Below, piece after piece: positions 8,186 through 17,098 of a DNA stretch of 64,000 bases (positions are counted from its first letter, which is position 1; each line of letters starts with the position of its first letter). The stretch covers positions 1,139,501 through 1,203,500 of the forward strand of contig NZ_JQNJ01000001.1 of assembly GCF_000745185.1 (NCBI RefSeq), written 5' to 3'. Source of the DNA: Muricauda sp. MAR_2010_75. GTDB lineage: Bacteria > Bacteroidota > Bacteroidia > Flavobacteriales > Flavobacteriaceae. Position numbers and translations under genes: made by a program. The notes under the pieces were generated by a model. It did no database searches. It was not told where the DNA came from and was given only the letters and a program-made list of their open reading frames with translations.

Positions 8186-9853
8186 ATGACCGATTTGCAA
8201 ATTGCGAAGGAGGTTGAACTTCAACCCATTTCCGCTATTTCCGAAAAATTCGGCATTCCCGCCGATGCGATTGAAATGTACGGGAAGTACAAGGCCAAAC
8301 TCCCTTTAAAAGCCATTGACAAGGAAAAGGCAAAAAAGAGCTATCTTATTTTGGTTTCGGCCATTTCCCCAACTCCCGCTGGTGAAGGAAAGACCACCAT
8401 GTCCATTGGGTTGTCCGAAGGTTTGAATCGGTTGAAGAAAAAGACCACGGTGGTGCTTCGTGAACCTTCACTGGGACCCGTTTTTGGGATAAAAGGAGGG
8501 GCTACCGGAGGTGGCTATTCCCAAGTGCTGCCCATGGAGGACATCAACTTGCATTTTACAGGGGATTTTGCGGCCATTGAAAAAGCGCACAACCTTTTGG
8601 CCGCCATTATAGACAATAACATCCAAAGCAAAACCAACTCTTTGCTTTTGGACCCTCGCACCATTGGTTGGAAACGGGTGATGGACATGAATGATCGTTC
8701 CTTGCGGCATGTGATTGTGGGGTTGGGAGGAACCACTTCGGGTGTCCCACGGGAAACGGGATTTGATATTACGGCAGCATCTGAAATCATGGCCATTCTC
8801 TGCCTGGCCGAAAACCTCAGCGATTTAAAGCAGCGTTTGGGAAACATTTTCGTGGGCTACACTTTTGACAAAAAACCCGTTTATGCCAAAGACCTTAAGG
8901 CGGAAGGAGCCATAGCCGCTTTGCTGAAAGATGCCATAAAGCCCAATTTGGTGCAGACCATTGAGGGGAATCCGGCCATCATCCATGGAGGTCCGTTTGC
9001 GAATATTGCGCAAGGTACCAATACGGTCATCGCCACTATGATGGGTATGTCCCATTCTGAATATACGGTTACCGAAGCGGGATTTGGATTTGACCTTGGC
9101 GCCGAAAAATTCTTCGACATCAAGTGCCAAAGTGCTGGATTAAAACCCAAGGCCGTGGTACTCACTACTACTATCCGGGCTTTAAAATACCATGGGGGCG
9201 TAGATTTAAAATCGTTAACCGAGCCTAATGTGGAGGCCCTTAAAAAAGGGTTGCCCAATCTGGAAAAACACTTGGAAAACATTGCCAAGTTTCAGGTGGT
9301 TCCGGTAATTTCCATAAACAAGTTTACCTCAGATACGGAAGAGGAAATTCAAGTCATCAAAGATTTAGCAGCCTCCAAAGGGATTCGCGTAGCAATCGCT
9401 GATGTTTGGGCAAAAGGAGGGGAAGGTGCTTTGGATTTGGCCCAAAAAGTGATTGATGTGGTGGAATCCAACGCCTCCAACTTTAAACCTTTGTACAATT
9501 GGAATTCCAGTGTCAAAGATAAAATTGCCACCATAGCTACCGAAATCTATGGTGCCGAATACGTGGATTACACGGCTAAGGCCAAGTCCAATCTTCGGAA
9601 AATTGCTGACATGGGTTTGGAACAGCTGCCGGTCTGTATTGCCAAGACGCAAAAGTCTTTATCGGACAATCCTGCATTATTGGGAAGACCCAAGGATTTT
9701 ATCATTACGGTCCGGGAGATTGAAATTGCCGTTGGTGCCGGTTTTTTAATTCCAATTACCGGTGACATTATGCGGATGCCAGGACTACCTGCACATCCTG
9801 CTTCAGAGAATATCGACATTAATGATGATGGAGAAATCACTGGCCTGTTCTAA
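8186..9853 (+). CDS. fhs: Formate--tetrahydrofolate ligase
   Basis: The 555-residue length is normal for the family. It contains the nucleotide-binding loop TPAGEGKTT (about 65-73), EPSLGPVFGIKGGATGGGYSQV, and the family stretch EAGFGFDLGAEKFFDIKC. The enzyme makes 10-formyl-THF from formate, THF and ATP in cytosolic one-carbon metabolism. It is likely monocistronic. A 5-formyl-THF cyclo-ligase gene also lies in this window (39666). Confidence 0.97.
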   Translation: MTDLQIAKEVELQPISAISEKFGIPADAIEMYGKYKAKLPLKAIDKEKAKKSYLILVSAISPTPAGEGKTTMSIGLSEGLNRLKKKTTVVLREPSLGPVFGIKGGATGGGYSQVLPMEDINLHFTGDFAAIEKAHNLLAAIIDNNIQSKTNSLLLDPRTIGWKRVMDMNDRSLRHVIVGLGGTTSGVPRETGFDITAASEIMAILCLAENLSDLKQRLGNIFVGYTFDKKPVYAKDLKAEGAIAALLKDAIKPNLVQTIEGNPAIIHGGPFANIAQGTNTVIATMMGMSHSEYTVTEAGFGFDLGAEKFFDIKCQSAGLKPKAVVLTTTIRALKYHGGVDLKSLTEPNVEALKKGLPNLEKHLENIAKFQVVPVISINKFTSDTEEEIQVIKDLAASKGIRVAIADVWAKGGEGALDLAQKVIDVVESNASNFKPLYNWNSSVKDKIATIATEIYGAEYVDYTAKAKSNLRKIADMGLEQLPVCIAKTQKSLSDNPALLGRPKDFIITVREIEIAVGAGFLIPITGDIMRMPGLPAHPASENIDINDDGEITGLF

Positions 9854-9961
9854 GCTCTCTACCAGATTTTTGGATTGGTCAACCCATAACTACCATCTAT
9901 AAATTTGACTTCGAACATTTTCTCCTTTAGGGATATTTTGCTGGCCAAGAAAGTTTGGCTC

Positions 9962-10537
9962 ATGGCAAATATCAAAATTCATTATCTAAAATTGGCGAAC
10001 CTTTTTGAAGGATATATCCCCATTTTCCCAACCTTACGCTTTGATATTAAAGGAGACCATACCCATTTTACACTAAAAAAAGTGCATGGTTATGCCTACC
10101 TCTACGCGGGTTTGTTTATGCTACTATGTATCATTCCATTTTTAGGGATGATTCTCTCCAATCTTAAAAATTCCCGCTTTTGGGTGACTGGGCTATTGCT
10201 AATCGGGATTGCCTGGATTGTTTTTAAGTATTTTGTTGCCTCAAGAAGCATCACAATAGATACTGTTGAGAAAACCATTAATATGGAAAGGAACAACATT
10301 TTTAGAACGCCTATTTCCAAACCAATTAAGATACAGTTCCGAGATTTCAAAAAGCTAACTTCCGAGCCAAAATCCAAGACCATAAACAAGTTTGGTCAAA
10401 AAGTGGTGTATCACAGCATTTATATATTATATAATGACCAAAAGGAGTTTTTGTTTGACCTTCCCAGCAATTTTCAACTAGGTGATAGCCATAGAACTTT
10501 CATTGAATGCATGGAAGCAATTGTAAAAAATGAATGA
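9962..10537 (+). CDS. Membrane protein with two TM helices, unknown function
   Basis: From the ATG at 9962 the protein has 191 residues; an upstream TTG at 9905 in frame is less likely. Two adjacent hydrophobic helices (about 46-65 and 73-92) are followed by a basic, beta-rich cytosolic tail (about 95-190), an arrangement like small bacterial PH-like/DUF membrane proteins. No motif gives a function. Its stop lies seven bases from the displaced glyS fragment, so it marks the outer boundary of the hicBA island. Confidence 0.7.
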   Translation: MANIKIHYLKLANLFEGYIPIFPTLRFDIKGDHTHFTLKKVHGYAYLYAGLFMLLCIIPFLGMILSNLKNSRFWVTGLLLIGIAWIVFKYFVASRSITIDTVEKTINMERNNIFRTPISKPIKIQFRDFKKLTSEPKSKTINKFGQKVVYHSIYILYNDQKEFLFDLPSNFQLGDSHRTFIECMEAIVKNE

Positions 10538-10543
10538 AAAAAT

Positions 10544-10591
10544 CTACTGGATTTTCTGTAACCAATAGCGCATGTCCACTTCCTTGGATAT
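10544..10591 (-). pseudogene. Displaced 3' end of glyS (remnant, 15 codons plus stop)
   Basis: Read on the minus strand this encodes ISKEVDMRYWLQKIQ and a stop, the same tail as the functional glyS (ISKEVDMRYWLQKI, stop) 0.9 kb away, in the same orientation. Seventeen bases are identical (10566-10582 and 11454-11470), while several codons differ synonymously (for example TAT/TAC, TTA/TTG, AAA/AAG, ATC/ATT), so protein selection has acted on both in separate lineages. It also happens to be in the hicA frame after the hicA stop. It has no start of its own. Confidence 0.85.
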
Positions 10592-10615
10592 AGTTTTGAA
10601 AAAGTTGTTTAGAAA

Positions 10616-10864
10616 TTACATATTCTCAAACCATTTGAAAAATGTTTTTCTGTCCATTTTTAAATGTCTCAGTACTTGTTTGACAATAAATTCTGGAACA
10701 GGGTCTATGTGGGTTTGAATTGTAATTGGTCTATCCATCCCTTTTTTTGACCATTTTTCATGCCCTCCTCTGCCCTTTGTGTCTTTTATAATATTGAGTC
10801 CTTCATATTTAAGAAATTTCCTAAAATCCTTTAGTGGGATATTGGATAATTTCTTGGTAGACAT
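10616..10864 (-). CDS. hicA: HicA-family mRNA interferase toxin
   Basis: The 82-residue protein has a HicA/YcfA double-stranded RNA-binding-like fold: SNIPLKDFRKFLKYEG, then the catalytic-type His in GGHEKWSKKG (about residue 35), then RPITIQTH..PVPEFIVKQVLRHL and a C-terminal helix. HicA toxins cleave mRNA in a translation-independent way. The gene follows hicB by 13 bases; antitoxin first is less common than hicAB order. Confidence 0.88.
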   Translation of the reverse strand: MSTKKLSNIPLKDFRKFLKYEGLNIIKDTKGRGGHEKWSKKGMDRPITIQTHIDPVPEFIVKQVLRHLKMDRKTFFKWFENM

Positions 10865-10877
10865 CTAACAATTGATT

Positions 10878-11273
10878 TTAAGCATAAGTAGGGATGCCTA
10901 CCTCTTCATGATAAGTATTAACAGGATATTTGTCGAAAATTTCAGAAACATAGTCGTTTTTACCAATAACAGAAGTGATGCTTGGCGCGACAATGTTTCT
11001 AGGTCTTTTTAAAGTTCCTTTTAATTTCCAACCTAAATTTTTTAAAACCTTTCCTATGGTTTTTTTCTTTAAAGTATAATCCACAAAATCTTCAAACACT
11101 ATTTTAAAAGACTCTTTTGCATCTTCCTCTGTTTTGCCATAACCTGATAAATCAAGGTGGGGAGAGTAAATAAAATGAACTCCATCCTCATCAATAAAAT
11201 GAACTAAAAAAAGTTTCACCTTAACATTGCCCGATTTGTTACTATAATCGCCTTCAAAAAGATATTCAGACAT
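10878..11273 (-). CDS. hicB: HicB-family antitoxin
   Basis: The 131-residue protein carries a HicB-type degraded RNase H fold in its N-terminal half (FLVHFIDEDGVHFIYSPHLDLSGYGKTEEDA in pieces, then ESFKIVFEDFVDY). Its C-terminal part (about 75-131) is basic and has no obvious HTH or RHH, so DNA binding is uncertain. It should neutralise the adjacent HicA. An imperfect inverted repeat overlaps the region just before its start (11284-11303, TCTATTA...TAATATAGA), a possible autoregulatory site. Confidence 0.85.
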   Translation of the reverse strand: MSEYLFEGDYSNKSGNVKVKLFLVHFIDEDGVHFIYSPHLDLSGYGKTEEDAKESFKIVFEDFVDYTLKKKTIGKVLKNLGWKLKGTLKRPRNIVAPSITSVIGKNDYVSEIFDKYPVNTYHEEVGIPTYA

Positions 11274-11434
11274 ATTAGACCGTTCTATTAAGATTAATAT
11301 AGAGGTAAATAACTGCCCTCACAATGTAGATAAAAAAAGTTACAATTGTACCAAATTCGAGTTAAATACAGGTACCCAACGTTAAATTAGGTCGGAAAAG
11401 TATATTACTATTTACACTTTCTAAATCAAAAAAT

Positions 11435-12976
11435 CTAAATCTTCTGCAACCAGTAGCGCATGTCCACTTCTTTTGAGATGATGTCCTTTACCTCGGATAA
11501 TTTCACGCGTTTTTGGTCCATGGTATCCCTATGGCGAATGGTAACCGTGTCATCTTCCAAGGTTTGGTGGTCCACGGTAACACAGAATGGCGTTCCTGCC
11601 GCATCTTGACGACGGTAACGGCGCCCAACGGCATCCTTCTCATCGTAATCCACATTGAAATCCCATTTCAACTCATCAACCAACTTTTGGGCCACTTCGG
11701 GAAGACCGTCTCGTTTCAACAAAGGCAAAACAGCCACTTTGTTGGGGGCCAAAACGGCTGGGATTTTTAATACGGTTCGTGTGGTACCATTATCCAACTC
11801 TTCCTCTTGCAATGCATTGGAGAAGACGGCCAAAAACATACGGTCTAGACCAATGGAAGTTTCCAACACATAAGGAACATAGCTTTCGTTCAACTCTGGG
11901 TCGAAGTATTGCAGTTTTTTGCCCGAATATTTTTCATGGTTGCCCAAATCAAAATCAGTTCGGGAATGGATTCCTTCCAATTCCTTAAATCCAAATGGAA
12001 ATTTAAATTCGATATCAGCCGCGGCATCCGCGTAGTGAGCCAATTTTTCGTGGTCGTGGAAACGATAATTGTCTTCGCCCATTCCCAAAGATAGGTGCCA
12101 TTTCATTCGTTTTTCTTTCCAAGCCTCGTACCACTCCATTTGGGTGCCGGGCTTGATGAAAAATTGCATTTCCATTTGTTCAAATTCTCGCATACGGAAG
12201 ATGAACTGGCGAGCCACAATCTCATTACGGAAGGCTTTTCCGGTTTGGGCAATTCCAAACGGAATCTTCATGCGTCCCGTTTTCTGAACATTCAAAAAAT
12301 TGACAAATATCCCTTGTGCGGTTTCAGGGCGAAGGTAGAGGTCCATGGCGCTATCAGCTGAAGCACCCAATTTGGTGCCAAACATCAGGTTGAACTGCTT
12401 TACATCGGTCCAGTTTTTGGATCCTGAAACAGGGCAAACAATCTCCAATTCCTCTATTAAGGCCTTAACATCTGCCAAATCCTCTTTTTCCAAGGATTTC
12501 CCCATACGTTTTAGGATTTCATCAGCCTTAGCTTGATAATCCATGACACGCTGGTTGGTAGACAGGAACTGTTCCTTATCAAAATTATCCCCAAAACGCT
12601 TTTCGGCCTTAGCAACCTCTTTTTCTATTTTAGCTTCGATTTTGGCCACATAATCCTCTATCAAGACATCGGCTCGGTATCTTTTTTTGGAATCCTTGTT
12701 GTCTATCAACGGGTCGTTGAAGGCATCCACGTGGCCGGAGGCCTTCCAGGTGGTCGGGTGCATGAAAATGGCAGCATCAATGCCCACAATGTTCTCATTG
12801 AGCTGCACCATGGCTTTCCACCAATATTCGCGAATGTTTTTCTTTAGCTCTGCGCCGTTCTGTCCGTAGTCATAAACCGCACTGAGTCCGTCATAAATCT
12901 CACTGGATTGAAACACGTACCCGTATTCCTTTGCATGGGAGATAACCTTCTTAAAAATGTCTTCCTGATTTGCCAT
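11435..12976 (-). CDS. glyQS: Glycine--tRNA ligase, single-chain (eukaryote/archaeal-type)
   Basis: A 513-residue class II synthetase. The class II motif 2 region shows FRNEI...RMREFEQMEMQFF (about 240-265) and motif 3 is near GLDRMF (about 372). The C-terminal anticodon-binding domain (about 410-513) contains KVAVLPLLKRDGLPE and DAVGRRYRRQD. It charges tRNA-Gly as a homodimer in the cytosol. Its last codons are duplicated beyond the hicBA genes. It lies 36 bases after a coiled-coil membrane protein gene and is probably cotranscribed with it. Confidence 0.97.
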   Translation of the reverse strand: MANQEDIFKKVISHAKEYGYVFQSSEIYDGLSAVYDYGQNGAELKKNIREYWWKAMVQLNENIVGIDAAIFMHPTTWKASGHVDAFNDPLIDNKDSKKRYRADVLIEDYVAKIEAKIEKEVAKAEKRFGDNFDKEQFLSTNQRVMDYQAKADEILKRMGKSLEKEDLADVKALIEELEIVCPVSGSKNWTDVKQFNLMFGTKLGASADSAMDLYLRPETAQGIFVNFLNVQKTGRMKIPFGIAQTGKAFRNEIVARQFIFRMREFEQMEMQFFIKPGTQMEWYEAWKEKRMKWHLSLGMGEDNYRFHDHEKLAHYADAAADIEFKFPFGFKELEGIHSRTDFDLGNHEKYSGKKLQYFDPELNESYVPYVLETSIGLDRMFLAVFSNALQEEELDNGTTRTVLKIPAVLAPNKVAVLPLLKRDGLPEVAQKLVDELKWDFNVDYDEKDAVGRRYRRQDAAGTPFCVTVDHQTLEDDTVTIRHRDTMDQKRVKLSEVKDIISKEVDMRYWLQKI

Positions 12977-13012
12977 TGGGCAAAAATAGAATTTTACCCA
13001 AAAAGAAGTATG

Positions 13013-13909
13013 TTATTTCAGCTGAAATTCTGTGGAAGCCAACAATCTTTCGTCCTCAAAAACATTAAGGGTGTAAATTCCTTCCGGCAAGGAACCTTCG
13101 GGAACCGTAATGGCATCACAAATACTGATTTCCTTTCCGGTGTACACAATCTCCACTTTTTTACTGTAGGTGTTGCCGCTTACAGAAACCGTATTGGCAT
13201 TATCCTCTATAACGGCCATATTGGGATCCAAAAATTGGAGGTAGAGCACTTTTACATCCCCTCTTTCATTGGGGTCACTTAAAACAGTGACGCAGCCCCT
13301 AAGTTTTTCAATGGTCGAGGCTTTGTTGGTCTTGATGGGGCGTCCAGCACGCAATCGGAATCCACTACCTTCGGCGTCCTGTAGTTTTAGGTAGCTTTTT
13401 ATGCGAAGTTCCCTGGTCAATTCCCTGTTGGTTTCCCTGAGCAGCGACTCTGATTGTTCCATGGAACTGGCCTTGCCCCTGAGTTCTTCGAGCTGTTTGC
13501 GGGTCTCTTCATAACGACTTGCCATAAGGCTGTTGTTATATCGAAGGAAATTGTTTTTGAGTTTTAAACTATCAAACCGGATTTCCAGTTTGCGGAGCTC
13601 TTTTCGGGTTTCCTTTAGTTTAGTGATACTGAAGTTAAGCCTCCCCACAGAATCCAATAATTGTTGCACCCTGAACCTGGACGTCTGCAATTCTATTTCG
13701 TTGACCTCATTGAGCCCGGACAAACGATCTACTTCGGCTTTCATCAAAGTAAGGTCCTTTACCAAAATGGATTTCTCATCTTCCAAAAACGACATTTGGT
13801 TCTGAGACTGTGCATAGCTGTAATAAAAAGCTATGAGAATACCCACTATGACCGCAACAAGTGCAGCAAAGATAATTTTGTAGTTGAAATTGTTATCTTG
13901 GGGGTTCAT
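13013..13909 (-). CDS. Membrane-anchored coiled-coil protein of unknown function
   Basis: This 298-residue protein has one N-terminal TM helix (about 11-30, IIFAALVAVIVGILIAFYY) and a long coiled coil (about 35-160, with heptads and the leucines of a rod). A C-terminal beta-rich domain (about 170-298) contains GCVTVLSDPNERGDVKVLYL and ends EGIYTLNVFEDERLLAS. The topology suggests a periplasmic rod with a globular head. It precedes glyS in the same direction. The function is not recognised; similar proteins in Flavobacteriaceae are only annotated as hypothetical. Confidence 0.8.
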   Translation of the reverse strand: MNPQDNNFNYKIIFAALVAVIVGILIAFYYSYAQSQNQMSFLEDEKSILVKDLTLMKAEVDRLSGLNEVNEIELQTSRFRVQQLLDSVGRLNFSITKLKETRKELRKLEIRFDSLKLKNNFLRYNNSLMASRYEETRKQLEELRGKASSMEQSESLLRETNRELTRELRIKSYLKLQDAEGSGFRLRAGRPIKTNKASTIEKLRGCVTVLSDPNERGDVKVLYLQFLDPNMAVIEDNANTVSVSGNTYSKKVEIVYTGKEISICDAITVPEGSLPEGIYTLNVFEDERLLASTEFQLK

Positions 13910-13941
13910 GGACTAACAGACTACTCTAACGCATATACGAT

Positions 13942-14646
13942 TTGACACCAAAAAGGTTGGCTAAGATAATAAACGAGATTAACAACATCCTATTGCCACA
14001 GGTATGTTTTGGATGTAATGCCCAATTATTCAGGGGAGAACGCGTTTTGTGTGCCGTTTGTCGACATGAAATGCCACTCACCGATCATAACTTTCTGGAA
14101 GAAAACGCGGTAGACCGTATATTTTATGGGAGAATTCCTATAAAAAAGGCAGCTTCGTTTGTTTTTTTCTCCAAAAATGGGATAGTAAAAAACTTGCTGC
14201 ACTGGTTAAAATACAAAAATCAAGAGCAAATTGGAGCCTTTTTTGGGGATTGGTGTGGAAGTCTTTTGGAAAGAGACGGGAGTCTTAAAAAAGTCGATGT
14301 TGTGGTGCCCGTTCCCTTGCATCGGAAAAAACTGAAAAAAAGAGGCTATAACCAAGTAGCTTTATTTGCCCAAAAAATTGCCTCCTCCATTGGGGCGGAA
14401 TATCGGGACGATCTGCTTGTAAAGACCCTTAACACAAAGACACAGACCAAAAAAGATCGGCAATTGCGTTGGGAGAACTCCAAAGAAGCCTTTCAACTCA
14501 ATTACAAAGCCAAAACGTCCTTTGAACATGTGCTTTTGGTGGATGATGTCATTACTACCGGAGCTACCATAGAGTCCTGTGCCAAAGTGCTCTTGCAGCT
14601 TAAAAATGTCCGTGTTTCCGTACTGAGTATGGCCGTTGTGCCCTAG
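13942..14646 (+). CDS. comF: ComF family phosphoribosyltransferase-like protein
   Basis: A 234-residue ComF protein. An N-terminal zinc-ribbon has Cys pairs (CFGC about 22-25, CAVC about 37-40). A PRTase fold follows, with PVPLHRKKLKKRGYNQ (about 132-147) and the PRPP loop VLLVDDVITTGATI (about 196-209). ComF is needed for natural transformation in several bacteria. No ATG fits the N-terminus; the TTG at 13942 or at 13957 is the likely start. It is divergent from the coiled-coil/glyS operon. Confidence 0.9.
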   Translation: MTPKRLAKIINEINNILLPQVCFGCNAQLFRGERVLCAVCRHEMPLTDHNFLEENAVDRIFYGRIPIKKAASFVFFSKNGIVKNLLHWLKYKNQEQIGAFFGDWCGSLLERDGSLKKVDVVVPVPLHRKKLKKRGYNQVALFAQKIASSIGAEYRDDLLVKTLNTKTQTKKDRQLRWENSKEAFQLNYKAKTSFEHVLLVDDVITTGATIESCAKVLLQLKNVRVSVLSMAVVP

Positions 14647-14715
14647 GGTTAAAATTTGTGAATCCTTAGGTCAAGTTTTCAAATTAGTTGTTTCTTTGTC
14701 CCATTGGTTTTGAGC

Positions 14716-16338
14716 ATGGCGTACATCAAAAAAATACTGGGTTTACTATTTTTCGCCTTTGTGGTCCTCGCCCTTTGGCAATGTGCCAAAAGATCTGGTT
14801 CTCCTTCAGGTGGCCCGAAAGACTTGACTCCTCCGGAACTCATACGTGCCGAGCCCGAAAATTTCTCAACCAATTTTAAAGCTGAAAAAATTCGGCTCTA
14901 TTTTGATGAACTCATCAAATTGGAAGATGTACAACAGCAATTGGTCGTCTCGCCTCCTTTAAAAAATCAACCTGAAATAACCCCGCAGGGTGGCCCCAGA
15001 AAGTTTATTGAGATTACCCTGAAAGATACCTTAAAGGAAAATACCACCTATACCCTAAATTTTGGACAAAGTCTTGTGGACAACAATGAAGGGAATCCAA
15101 ATAGTTTTTTAACCTATGTATTTTCAACGGGCGACTATATAGATTCTTTGACCTTAAGTGGAGCGGTAAAGGATGCTTATAACAGAAAAGCAGATGAGTT
15201 TGTGAGTGTGATGCTCTATGAAATGGACACAGCGTATACCGATTCCACAGTCTATAAAAACCTTCCCAATTATATTGCCAATACGGGAGACAGTCTGCCT
15301 CTTTTTGAGCTGAGGAACCTTAAGGCCGGAAAGTATGCCTTGTTTGCCATAAAGGATGAGAACAAAAACAATAAATTTGATCAAAGGTCCGACAAGATTG
15401 GATTTCTTGAAGACACCATAACATTGCCCACGGACTCCATTTATCTACTTAATTTGTTCAAGGAATTGCCAGATTATAGTATTTCAGTGCCCAGCTATGT
15501 TGCCAAAAACCGTATAATTTTTGGATATCAAGGAGATTACAAAGACATTGCTATTGAAACTTTAACAGAGCTTCCAGATTCAGTAAAAACCGTTATCCGA
15601 AAAGATCGGGAGAAAGATACCTTGAACTACTGGATCACTCCCACAGATTTGGACTCCATTATTTTTACCGTGACCAATACAAAAATGGAGATGATCGATA
15701 CCTTTACGGTTAAAACCCGCAAACTGCCTTTGGACTCACTCACATTGAGCAATGGTCTTCAGGGTAGATTTGGTTTTGAGGATACTTTCAGTGTGTTGGC
15801 CAATACACCGATAGCCTCAGTGGATACAACCAGAATTGGACTTGTGGTCAACGATTCCGTACTGGCTTCCTATAAGTATTCCATTGATTCATTGGAAAAC
15901 AAAATCTATTTTGACTTTGATGTTGAGCCCAATCAAAAGTATCGGTTTGCCTTCCTTCCTGGAGCTGTTACCGATTTTTTTGGGATTCAAAATGATACGT
16001 TGGACTACAATATCTCAACCAGCAGTTATGCGGATTATGGAAATTTACGCTTTAACCTTGGTGGAGCAGTCCAATACCCTCTTATATTGCAACTCTTGAA
16101 CGAGAAAGCTGTGATACAAAGGGAAATTATTGCGAACGAACCCAAAAGCTTTGAATTCAACAATCTTGATCCGGGCAATTATATCGTTCGAGTAATTTTT
16201 GACGAGAATGGTAACGGAAAATGGGATACGGGTAATTACCTCAAAAAAATACAGCCCGAAAAAATCAGTTATTATCCCGATGTAATTGAAGTACGTGCCA
16301 ATTGGGAAATGGAACAGCGTTTTATCCTAACAGAGTAA
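14716..16338 (+). CDS. Ig-like (Big_5) domain lipoprotein
   Basis: The ATG at 14716 gives a lipoprotein of 540 residues with signal MAYIKKILGLLFFAFVVLALWQC; a TTG upstream is disregarded. After GSPSGGPKDLTPPEL comes a Big_5-type Ig domain (about 30-130; KIRLYFDELIKL, TYTLNFGQSLVDNNEGN). The middle region has a pattern seen in Bacteroidota cell-envelope proteins, and two segments read FAIKDENKNNKFD and RVIFDENGNGKWDTG, Asp/Asn-rich loops that look calcium-binding. It is probably a periplasmic or surface lipoprotein of unknown role. Its 3' end overlaps the convergent amidase gene by 17 bases. Confidence 0.85.
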   Translation: MAYIKKILGLLFFAFVVLALWQCAKRSGSPSGGPKDLTPPELIRAEPENFSTNFKAEKIRLYFDELIKLEDVQQQLVVSPPLKNQPEITPQGGPRKFIEITLKDTLKENTTYTLNFGQSLVDNNEGNPNSFLTYVFSTGDYIDSLTLSGAVKDAYNRKADEFVSVMLYEMDTAYTDSTVYKNLPNYIANTGDSLPLFELRNLKAGKYALFAIKDENKNNKFDQRSDKIGFLEDTITLPTDSIYLLNLFKELPDYSISVPSYVAKNRIIFGYQGDYKDIAIETLTELPDSVKTVIRKDREKDTLNYWITPTDLDSIIFTVTNTKMEMIDTFTVKTRKLPLDSLTLSNGLQGRFGFEDTFSVLANTPIASVDTTRIGLVVNDSVLASYKYSIDSLENKIYFDFDVEPNQKYRFAFLPGAVTDFFGIQNDTLDYNISTSSYADYGNLRFNLGGAVQYPLILQLLNEKAVIQREIIANEPKSFEFNNLDPGNYIVRVIFDENGNGKWDTGNYLKKIQPEKISYYPDVIEVRANWEMEQRFILTE

Positions 16339-17098
16339 ACTGATCCCTGTCCTCCAAAAACCGTAACTTGTTTCGAGTAGTTTCAATATGCTTCTTCTCC
16401 AAAGTGGCATACAAAATCTCTTCCTCTTCTGAGTATGCTAATTTTTTACCCAAAGTATCGTACACTGCTGAATGTCCGGAATATTCATAGTTCAAACCGT
16501 CCAATCCTATTCTGTTGACTCCAATGGTATAGGCCATATTTTCAATGGCCCTGGCTTGGAGCAGGGTATCCCAAGCAGAAATTCTGGGCTTTGGCCAATT
16601 GGCCACATAAATCAAGGCATCGTAGTCATCCACATTTCTGGACCAAACTGGAAATCTGAGGTCATAGCAAATCATAGGGCAAATTTTAAATCCCTTATAC
16701 TCCACAAACAGCTTTTGGGTACCAGCTTCGTACACCAAATCCTCTCCAGCCAAGCTAAAAGTATGCTTTTTATCATAGGCTTTTACATCCCCATTGGGCA
16801 ACACAAAAAACAGACGATTGAAATATCTGTTATCTTCATGATAAACAATACTTCCTGTTAAGGCTGCTTGTTTTTGTTTGGCCAATTTTTGCATCCAGGC
16901 TATCGTTGCATTTCCCTCAGGGTGTGCAATGTTCTGGGGCTCCATGGTAAAGCCCGTGGTAAACATTTCCGGCAGAACAATCAAATCCACTTCATCAGGG
17001 ATGGCTACTATCTTTTCTTGGAACATTTCCCTATTGCCCAAAGGATCTTCCCAGTGTAACGGAGATTGAATAAGTGCTATTTTGAGTATTGATTTCAT
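16322..17098 (-). CDS. Nitrilase-superfamily omega-amidase (YafV/NIT2-like)
   Basis: The 258-residue C-N hydrolase has the catalytic triad in place: Glu in LPEMFTTGF (about 44), Lys in DKKHTFSLAGED (about 110), Cys in MICYDLRFPVW (about 144). The SLAGED signature is typical of omega-amidases, which hydrolyse alpha-ketoglutaramate or alpha-ketosuccinamate as repair of transaminase side products. Its start codon overlaps the ankyrin gene stop in ATGA, so translation is probably coupled. Confidence 0.9.
   Translation of the reverse strand: MKSILKIALIQSPLHWEDPLGNREMFQEKIVAIPDEVDLIVLPEMFTTGFTMEPQNIAHPEGNATIAWMQKLAKQKQAALTGSIVYHEDNRYFNRLFFVLPNGDVKAYDKKHTFSLAGEDLVYEAGTQKLFVEYKGFKICPMICYDLRFPVWSRNVDDYDALIYVANWPKPRISAWDTLLQARAIENMAYTIGVNRIGLDGLNYEYSGHSAVYDTLGKKLAYSEEEEILYATLEKKHIETTRNKLRFLEDRDQFTLLG

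Larger units (their letters stand above)
10544..11479 (-). mobile_element. Putative small island (hicBA) at the 3' end of glyS, bounded by direct repeats of the glyS tail
   Basis: The unit runs from the functional glyS tail (11435-11479) to the displaced tail (10544-10591) and carries only hicB, hicA and 160 bases of upstream DNA. Elements that integrate at gene ends typically carry a replacement 3' end, leaving the old one at the far side as a direct repeat; that is the pattern here. No integrase is present, so it is a cassette moved by other means or the decayed remnant of a larger element. Mobility is inferred. Confidence 0.6.
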
